From the NCBI GenBank assembly GCA_030613835.1, contig JAUWLH010000077.1:1-7177 (forward strand): DNA of 7,177 nucleotides, given 5' to 3'. This DNA is from Candidatus Bathyarchaeota archaeon. GTDB taxonomy: Archaea > Thermoproteota > Bathyarchaeia > TCS64. The stretch's first letter is position 1. Each line of letters starts with the position of its first letter. Positions 1-4,592 of this stretch are shown here, one piece after another. The notes under the pieces were generated by a model. That model did no database searches and was not told the origin of the DNA. It saw only the letters and a program-made list of their open reading frames with translations. A program made the translations under genes and the position numbers.

Positions 1-416
1 CATACGCCGTTGTTGCCCCGACCGCCTGATCCACGACCGCCAAACTGGCCGCCGCTTCCCTGACCGTCACGAGACATCTTTCCGTATCCGCCACCCTGTC
101 CACCGACATGGGGGCCGCTCCACAGAGGGGCTTCGATTCCCCATGACTCCAGCATTTCTGCTTTCATGGCCGGAATCTCCTCATGACTCGCACCAGCCTC
201 ATACATCAACTGAGTCTCATCATAAAGGGCAGTTCTCTGCTCCTCAGAGAGCTGACCCCAGAAACCCCTACCGTTCAAGACCCCAAGCCCAGAGCCATCA
301 CATACTAGATCCTCAACGATAACTGAGTCCTGAGCTACCGCGAAACCGATCCCACCCACAACTATTCCTATCACGACCAGTAAGCCGAGAAGTGTTATTC
401 CTTTTCTTGTATTCAT
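1..416 (-). CDS. Secreted or membrane-anchored glycine-rich protein, C-terminus cut off by the window
   Basis: Reading the minus strand from ATG at 416 gives 138 codons that run off the left edge. Residues 1-29 are a clear export signal: Met-Asn-Thr-Arg-Lys, then a hydrophobic stretch (about 7-28) ending in Ala-Val-Ala-Gln, so it may be a cleaved signal peptide or one anchor helix. Residues 56-97 form a charged helical segment (LSEEQRTALYDETQ, then EEIPAMKAEMLESWGIEAP) of the kind seen in small archaeal extracytoplasmic proteins and loosely like the LTxxQ region of Spy/CpxP periplasmic chaperones; that likeness is by pattern only. From about residue 101 it becomes Gly-rich with Arg, Gln and Ser. 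One Cys (39). It is divergent from the winged-helix/membrane pair, which suggests shared regulation. A TATA box at 450-457 gives a leader of about 10 bases, and no strong ribosome binding site is visible. Specific function unknown. Confidence 0.75.
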   Translation of the reverse strand, partial: MNTRKGITLLGLLVVIGIVVGGIGFAVAQDSVIVEDLVCDGSGLGVLNGRGFWGQLSEEQRTALYDETQLMYEAGASHEEIPAMKAEMLESWGIEAPLWSGPHVGGQGGGYGKMSRDGQGSGGQFGGRGSGGRGNNGV

Positions 417-449
417 TTCTTGTTTACCGAGCAAAACATCCCCAAAGCG

Positions 450-457
450 CTTATAAA
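450..457 (-). promoter_or_regulatory. TATA box of the secreted protein gene
   Basis: On the minus strand this reads TTTATAAG, near the archaeal TATA consensus. Its centre is about 38 bp upstream of the ATG at 416, which predicts transcription starting near 426 and a leader of about 10 bases. Confidence 0.6.
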
Positions 458-468
458 CGGTTTTTCAA

Positions 469-529
469 GATTAACCCCGAGTTACTCCCAAATCATTATG
501 AAATTAATCCCAATTTACATGGGTTAATC
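469..529. repeat. Cluster of rTTAAyCCC-like motifs, candidate operator
   Basis: The divergent spacer holds three copies in one direction, GATTAACCCC (469-478), AGTTACTCCCA (480-490) and AATTAATCCCA (502-512), and one inverted copy, TGGGTTAATC (520-529). GATTAACCC at 469-477 and GGGTTAATC at 521-529 form an exact 9-bp inverted repeat. The CCC/GGG cores lie about 12, 22 and 12 bp apart, roughly one or two helical turns. The cluster sits between the two TATA boxes and beside a gene for a winged-helix protein, so an autoregulatory operator is a reasonable inference; binding itself cannot be seen. Confidence 0.45.
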
Positions 530-536
530 GAAGACG

Positions 537-544
537 TTTTTATG
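537..544 (+). promoter_or_regulatory. TATA box of the winged-helix/membrane protein operon
   Basis: TTTTTATG is centred about 28 bp upstream of the TTG at 569. That is the spacing for a transcript beginning at or next to the start codon, so the operon is probably leaderless. The box begins 7 bp after the inverted operator-like motif at 520-529, so a bound protein there could block or modulate assembly of the initiation complex. Confidence 0.5.
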
Positions 545-568
545 TGAAAACACGGTAATTGGTGTATA

Positions 569-910
569 TTGAAGCCGACTCGATCAAAGTATTTCACGCA
601 TATTATCCAGTGGATGATCGGTGGGACTCGTGGTGGCTATAACAGGGCCAGGCTTATCAACGCGATACATGAAGACCCTCGGAACGCTCATCAGTTGAGC
701 CAGGAGCTGGGTCTGGATTATAGCACAATACGTCACCACTTGGAGGCTTTGGAGAAGAACGGTTTGGTTACTTCGCTTGGTGACGGGTATGGTGTGATGT
801 ATTTTTTGAGTGATGATTTGTTGGATAATATTGGTTTTTTTATGGAGATTTGGGTGAGAATTGGGAATAAGAAGAAAAAGGGCGGTGTGGGGTTGAAGGA
901 TGATGAGTGA
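569..910 (+). CDS. ArsR-like winged helix-turn-helix transcriptional regulator
   Basis: A 113-residue DNA-binding protein. The winged-helix domain spans about residues 24-80: helix 1 (GYNRARLINAIHEDP), HTH with QLSQELGLDYSTIRHHLEAL (42-61, recognition helix about 50-61), then a wing at about 66-78 (VTSLGDGYGVMYFL). The GGxRGGxNRARxI...LGLDYxTIRHHLxxLEKNGLV pattern is typical of a common archaeal family. The last 15 residues are Lys- and Gly-rich. Start: the frame is open from 548; TTG at 569 fits the TATA spacing, and the first ATG in frame (614) would still keep the whole HTH. The 3' end overlaps the next gene by 11 bp, indicating translational coupling. Its ligand and targets are unknown; the operator-like motifs just upstream suggest it controls its own divergent region. 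The 3' third is strikingly poor in C. Confidence 0.85.
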   Translation: MKPTRSKYFTHIIQWMIGGTRGGYNRARLINAIHEDPRNAHQLSQELGLDYSTIRHHLEALEKNGLVTSLGDGYGVMYFLSDDLLDNIGFFMEIWVRIGNKKKKGGVGLKDDE

Positions 911-1316
911 GAACCGGGTGATCGTTGCCATATTTCTTGGCGCGTTGTTTGTCGGGGTGTTTGCTTTCTTTGCCTCGTCGTCGATTGAGATACACGGTGG
1001 TAGAGGTATGGGTGGGGGCAATATGGTGGGTGACTTTGAGGTTTATTATTCGTTGAAGGCGGTGTTGGCTAGTGTGAACGCGTTTTTGTTGGTTAGTTTG
1101 TCGGTGATTTATGTTCGGGTGTACAGGGAGACTGGGTTGGAGTTTTCGTTGGGGATGGTTGTGTTTTCTGTGGCTTTGTTGTTTTATGCGTTGGTTTCGA
1201 ATCCTTTGTTGGTTAGATACGCTGGGTTTATGGGCTCAGGTCTCGGGCCATTCGCCATGTTACCTGACCTATTCACATGCATCGCATCAACTACACTACT
1301 CTACTTAACTAGGTGA
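900..1316 (+). CDS. Small four-helix membrane protein paired with the regulator
   Basis: A 138-residue integral membrane protein with four predicted helices: about residues 7-25, 51-72, 81-100 and 115-136. The first loop is outside or inside with a Gly/Met-rich stretch (HGGRGMGGGNM, 32-42). Helix 2 leads to a basic loop (YVRVYRETGLEF), and helix 3 ends in SNPLL. The motif GSGLGPFAMLPDLFT (112-126) before and in helix 4 is a recognisable hallmark of archaeal membrane proteins encoded directly after this kind of winged-helix gene. Two ATGs at 900 and 903 overlap the end of the regulator gene, and the stop overlaps the end of cooC by 12 bp, convergent. It may sense a membrane or envelope signal for the regulator, but that is inference from the pairing. 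Leucine codon use changes abruptly near base 1230 (see findings). Confidence 0.8.
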   Translation: MMSENRVIVAIFLGALFVGVFAFFASSSIEIHGGRGMGGGNMVGDFEVYYSLKAVLASVNAFLLVSLSVIYVRVYRETGLEFSLGMVVFSVALLFYALVSNPLLVRYAGFMGSGLGPFAMLPDLFTCIASTTLLYLTR

Positions 1317-2063
1317 TGGGAATCTCCCCACTTGGGAAAATAGAAGATTTGTGAGCGTTTCCACTCCTCTTATCGCTTCGTTTGCCTCATTTTGTCGCCC
1401 TTCAAGGCTAGAACGGAATATTATAGGGTCATAGGGTATTGTTGCTGACGGCCTTAGTCCTTCCTTTCTGAGCATATCTTTTAGAATTGGCTCCAATTCC
1501 TCGGTCATTTTGTTGATTACTATGTGCAATGGTTTACCGATCCTTCTTGCTTCTGTGTTTAGCAGCTTGGCGATCGCCACGCTCTCGGCCGTTGGATCTA
1601 CAACAACCACGATAGCGTCTATGCCCTCCTCTATCCCACGGCCGAGGTGCTCGACACCAGCCTCTGTGTCCACAATTAGGTGTTCACCTTCATCAAGTAC
1701 AATCCGTTTCAGCAGTTCTTTTGATAAGAACCCATAAGGACAGGCGCAACCCTCTCCAAACTCTTCGATCTTACCGACTGAGGCGAAACGTATTCCTTCT
1801 TTGGTCAGTTTTAGATAATCCTCGGGTAATTCACTTAGTTTTATCTTTTCATGCTCCACAATTTGTTGTTTGAGCAGTTTCCTTCCACCGAAGAAATTGC
1901 CCAAAGTGTCAGGAGCTTCAACGCCGAATGTTTTTGACAACAACCTGTTGGACTCGTCCGCATCGAGGACATATACGATACCAGTTTCCACTATCTTTTT
2001 TGCGATTAGAACGCTTATTGCAGATTTTCCTGAGCCGCCTTTGCCACAAACTAGGATTTTCAT
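1305..2063 (-). CDS. cooC: CooC-type P-loop ATPase, CO dehydrogenase nickel-insertion factor
   Basis: A 252-residue cytosolic MinD/SIMIBI-class ATPase. The deviant Walker A is GKGGSGKS (7-14) with signature Lys8, switch I carries DAD (34-36), and switch II reads DTEAGVEHLGRG (132-143), which is diagnostic for the CooC family. Cys106-Ala-Cys108 is the CxC motif that binds the metal between subunits of the CooC1 dimer. NKM at 184-186 is the base-recognition region. Length matches CooC1 (about 250). Known role of the family: ATP-driven delivery of Ni to the active-site cluster of CO dehydrogenase. No CODH or acetyl-CoA synthase gene lies in the window, so the client must be elsewhere or differ. 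The ATG at 2063 lies about 26 bp after a TATA box, so it is probably leaderless. Assignment to the family is firm; the client enzyme is not shown. Confidence 0.9.
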   Translation of the reverse strand: MKILVCGKGGSGKSAISVLIAKKIVETGIVYVLDADESNRLLSKTFGVEAPDTLGNFFGGRKLLKQQIVEHEKIKLSELPEDYLKLTKEGIRFASVGKIEEFGEGCACPYGFLSKELLKRIVLDEGEHLIVDTEAGVEHLGRGIEEGIDAIVVVVDPTAESVAIAKLLNTEARRIGKPLHIVINKMTEELEPILKDMLRKEGLRPSATIPYDPIIFRSSLEGRQNEANEAIRGVETLTNLLFSQVGRFPSPS

Positions 2064-2085
2064 TTCACGTTAGGACGGGATGTAG

Positions 2086-2093
2086 AATAAAAA
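2086..2093 (-). promoter_or_regulatory. TATA box of cooC
   Basis: On the minus strand TTTTTATT is centred about 26 bp before the ATG at 2063, the spacing for a leaderless transcript. A TGGGTTAAT element (2120-2128, minus) lies further upstream and is identical to nine bases of the inverted motif in the divergent spacer at 520-528. Confidence 0.5.
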
Positions 2094-2278
2094 TAATGTG
2101 ACTTTTCAGTAATTATAATATTAACCCAAATATCGCTCGCGTACAAGCTGAACCGGGAGGCCTCTATTGGCTCAAGTATTTGGTCTGAATTCTGGAAAAT
2201 ATGATTTTCGAGGGTCGAATCTAATCTATAATGGATGGATCCACTAAACGAGTATCTTATCCACAATTCACGCTAGAA

Positions 2279-2695
2279 TTATCGTTCTTGTTTCTCGTCA
2301 AGTGGGTCTAGCTGCCTGTATTTTTTGTGTGGGTGCCTTTTCTTGAACTCTTTCACGGCAACTGTCTTGGATTCCGCCTCTATCGTTAAAATGATGTACC
2401 GCGTGTCCAGACTGGACCAGTACTCGAAATCATATCTCATTATCGTATCCCCACATGTATCCTTCATTTGGTCAAGTTGAGTTTTATAGTCATCGACAAT
2501 GCCAGACTCCATGATTTTATCCGACCCCTTGCGGACCAGTTTGGTCTCCAAGAAATACGAGTGTTCAAGCCTCTTACCATGAACCTGTCCTCGATATTTA
2601 GATAGGAAGGGGGTCCAACCTGAGCTGGGCGCGGTAGAATAGAGGCCAACATGGGGAAGAGGGGGGGGGGTGCCAACACCAGAGACCGAAACCAA
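2279..2695 (-). CDS. Unrecognised small protein with a ten-C tract near its start
   Basis: I do not recognise a family. The frame gives up to 138 residues from TTG at 2695. Residues from about 41 on look like a real soluble protein: charged, mixed alpha/beta, with FLETKLVRK (48-56), two Cys-free ends, one Cys (81), an alternating segment TRYIILTIEAES (98-109) that looks like a beta strand, and a very basic then acidic tail (KEFKKRHPHKKYRQLDPLDEKQER). Residues 1-40 are low-complexity (Pro, Ser, Gly) and may not be translated, because the coding strand there has a run of ten C (2661-2670) where slippage or a read error would shift the frame. No ATG is in frame before Met62; a TTG at residue 49 is an alternative start. 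A TATA-like box at 2742-2749 supports transcription. It is divergent from the FtsH-like gene, so a partner role is possible but unproven. Confidence 0.5.
   Translation of the reverse strand: MVSVSGVGTPPPLPHVGLYSTAPSSGWTPFLSKYRGQVHGKRLEHSYFLETKLVRKGSDKIMESGIVDDYKTQLDQMKDTCGDTIMRYDFEYWSSLDTRYIILTIEAESKTVAVKEFKKRHPHKKYRQLDPLDEKQER
2661..2670. repeat. Homopolymer run of ten G
   Basis: Ten consecutive G on the plus strand (ten C on the coding strand of the unrecognised small gene). It falls at about codons 9-12 of that reading frame, so any change of length not divisible by three would uncouple the TTG at 2695 from the rest of the protein. It is either a hypermutable site or a place where the assembly may be wrong. 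Confidence 0.9.
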
Positions 2696-2741
2696 GCCTA
2701 TTTCACGAAAAGAAGCTCCAGAACATCCCAGTTCCTGGCCG

Positions 2742-2750
2742 ATTTATAGA
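2742..2750. promoter_or_regulatory. Bidirectional TATA-like element between the unknown gene and the FtsH-like gene
   Basis: ATTTATAGA reads TTTATAGA on plus and CTATAAAT on minus, so one element could serve both divergent genes. For the plus strand it predicts a start near 2773 and a leader of about 50 bases that would include the GGTGATCC ribosome-binding sequence. For the minus strand it predicts a start near 2718. Confidence 0.4.
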
Positions 2751-2783
2751 AAAAACGGGTAGAGTAATCGGCAAATAACGACC

Positions 2784-2795
2784 AAAAGGTGATCC
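2784..2795 (+). promoter_or_regulatory. Strong Shine-Dalgarno sequence set too far from the FtsH-like start
   Basis: AAAAGGTGATCC contains GGTGATCC, an eight-base complement of the conserved 16S rRNA 3' end. It lies 27 bases before the GTG at 2823 but only 10 before a GTG at 2806, which is in another frame and opens an 11-codon reading frame ending in TAG at 2839-2841. The frame of the FtsH-like gene is closed upstream by TGA at 2790-2792, inside this element. Confidence 0.5.
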
Positions 2796-2822
2796 GTAAG
2801 CCTTCGTGCCCTTCTTCGGCCG

Positions 2823-4358
2823 GTGCCCAAGCCGTCTCTAGAGTCATTCAGCTCTGATTGTTTACGTGAGAGGATTGGTTTATTATCTGCGTTTCTCAAT
2901 CAAGTGGCTGTGAAGCTTAAGCCTTTCAATCCAAGGGACATCTCCCTGTCCGATGATTTCATCGGTTTCCCATTAATACAAGACGAGCTGCGTGAGATCG
3001 TAGAATACCTCGAATACCTAACAAAGATAACTGAAGAAGGAAAAGATGAGATCAAGCGCATGCTGGTGGCCGCCGAGAGCGGATCACTATTCTTGGGCAG
3101 GACCGGGGCGGGGAAGACCCACGCCCTGCACTGTGTGGTCAACGAGGCAAAGAAGAAAGGCTACTACCCGGTCGACGGTAGCCTGATGCACGAGAAAGCG
3201 GTCATCGACCCCAAGGATGTCCGCGAGTTCTTCGATGCATGCCGGAAGCTAGCCGAGGAGAAGCCGCTACTCATCGTGTACGATGACGCCAGACAGCTCT
3301 TGGGGTCAAGGCACAGGGGAGGCGCGGAGTTCGATAACAACCACCAGCAGACGCGTCCCATGCTATCCGAGTTCAGGAGACAGCTAGACGGCTTACAGTA
3401 CTACACCAACCCGGTTCACGTCATAGTGACCTCAGCCACGGTAATCTGGCACATAGACAGGCAGATCGCGCGCCGGTTCTCAAGGCACCTGCGGTTCCCA
3501 AGCCCGGAGGACGAGAGCAGGAAAGCTTTGTTCAATTACTACCTGGAAAAGTTCGGCCACGACCCGAGTACAGTTGACATCGAGACCCTTTCCTTCCTCA
3601 TGGAGGGCGTCGTCTCAGGGAAGATCGAGGAGATCGTGTCAAAGGCGAGCTACAAGGCTGACATCAACGGCGGGTTGACCAACAAGATGCTGGTACGGCA
3701 GATCATCAGGTACCTCCAGGGCCCACCTTCCGACACATCACTGTCCCCAGAGAATAAGATCAACGTGGCGTATCACGAGTTCGGTGGCCACACATTGCCA
3801 GCATACGCCGTGGGGCTTGAGCCCATACTCGTCACCATTACACCGTCAGCGGACGGCTCATACGGGAGGAACTTCCATAGGCACTCCGATTCCATACCGC
3901 AGTCATCGGCGAGGTACCATTTCGCTAATGTTATCACCGGCATGGGCAGCACCGCCGTCTACCAGGAGTTTGAGAAGAGCAAAGAGGAGGGACGCATGAG
4001 CGACCTGACGGGCTCATCCAAGAGCGCCTTGAGCCTGTACGCACTGAAAAACCCCATGGTCAAGATGAGGATCGGAGAGGACGACACATATCTGTCACGG
4101 GGGCTGTTCAGCGACGAGAACAGAGTGGAGATCGAGGAGGAGATAAAGAGGATCAAGAACTCCGCCCTGGAGATCTCTAGGGAGATCATCACCGAGTACC
4201 ATGACCAGGTCGTGGATTTCACTGAAAACCTCCTGGTGAAGAAGGAGATCATGGTGAGAAGCGAGATACTAGAAGCCTTCAACGAGTTAAATATCGAGCC
4301 GGGGAAATACTACGACGCCATGTGCCAGGCACTGAAAAAGCTGGATTACCCCGTCTAA
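2823..4358 (+). CDS. Divergent soluble FtsH-like protein: AAA ATPase plus altered M41 zinc-peptidase domain
   Basis: A 511-residue protein in FtsH order but without its N-terminal membrane helices. AAA module: entry region about 40-66 (IGFPLIQDELREIVEYL), Walker A G92-RTGAG-K98-T99, Walker B LLIVYDD (149-155), arginine fingers R218 and R221 (RRFSR, as in FtsH RFDR). Peptidase module from about 312: NVAYHEFGGHTLPAYAV matches FtsH VAYHEAGHA, but the zinc motif is H318-E-F-G-G-H323, one residue too long. The third ligand position appears kept (MSDLTGSSKSALSLYA, Asp394). The C-terminal helices (about 430-486) match the FtsH tail. ATPase oddities: the Walker B Glu is Asp155, the FVG pore loop aligns with AVI (126-128), and the sensor-1 Asn aligns with Val207. 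Family role: ATP-driven proteolysis, usually at the membrane; here a cytosolic remodelling or pseudo-protease role is possible. FtsH is generally missing from archaea. The start is uncertain; GTG 2823 is the first usable codon in frame. Confidence 0.85.
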   Translation: MPKPSLESFSSDCLRERIGLLSAFLNQVAVKLKPFNPRDISLSDDFIGFPLIQDELREIVEYLEYLTKITEEGKDEIKRMLVAAESGSLFLGRTGAGKTHALHCVVNEAKKKGYYPVDGSLMHEKAVIDPKDVREFFDACRKLAEEKPLLIVYDDARQLLGSRHRGGAEFDNNHQQTRPMLSEFRRQLDGLQYYTNPVHVIVTSATVIWHIDRQIARRFSRHLRFPSPEDESRKALFNYYLEKFGHDPSTVDIETLSFLMEGVVSGKIEEIVSKASYKADINGGLTNKMLVRQIIRYLQGPPSDTSLSPENKINVAYHEFGGHTLPAYAVGLEPILVTITPSADGSYGRNFHRHSDSIPQSSARYHFANVITGMGSTAVYQEFEKSKEEGRMSDLTGSSKSALSLYALKNPMVKMRIGEDDTYLSRGLFSDENRVEIEEEIKRIKNSALEISREIITEYHDQVVDFTENLLVKKEIMVRSEILEAFNELNIEPGKYYDAMCQALKKLDYPV

Positions 4359-4386
4359 ACACCCACCTTCATGGGCATCTAACGAC

Positions 4387-4535
4387 TCAAGTTATTCTCC
4401 AGCCCCTGTCCTCAAAGCTTTTGTAGATGTTGTCCCATCCGCTTCTTCCGTCCAGCTCATCGGGGCTTCCGCTATCCTGTCCCTACCCTGATGCACACGG
4501 CCTCGGCAACGATAACACATTCTCGTGTCCAGCAT
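4387..4535 (-). pseudogene. Possible frameshifted small zinc-ribbon-like gene
   Basis: On the minus strand, ATG at 4535 (or 4520) opens a frame beginning MLDTRMCYRCRGRVHQGRD, with a CxxC. A second frame, closed upstream by a TAG at about 4478-4480, then reads DSGSPDELDGRSGWDNIYK and SFEDRGWRIT before TGA at 4387-4389. The second part has strongly purine-first codons and looks like genuine protein. A single-base change near 4470-4485 would join the two into a protein of about 50 residues. The TATA-like TTTTTATTG at 4552-4560 is suitably placed for the ATG at 4520. This could be a decayed gene, a read error, or chance; the plus strand is also open across part of it. Confidence 0.3.
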
Positions 4536-4592
4536 CAAACTATCTTATTAACAATAAAAATGCACATTTTTTCTCAGCTGGTTTACTGGAAG

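Noticed and set aside
584..1021. A 145-codon minus-strand frame opposite the regulator and membrane protein genes
   Set aside because: It is antisense to two well-supported genes; its openness follows from the C-poor, G/T-rich composition of the coding strand, and its sequence resembles no domain.
2060..2266. A 68-codon minus-strand frame ending in an ATGA-type overlap with the cooC start
   Set aside because: Composition (Ser, Tyr, Ile, His rich) looks like translated AT-rich noise, it runs through the cooC TATA box, and no ribosome site or motif supports it.
2464..2679. A 71-codon minus-strand frame overlapping the unrecognised small gene
   Set aside because: The downstream half is a shifted reading of the better frame. 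It would matter only if the ten-C run is miscounted, which is noted with that gene.
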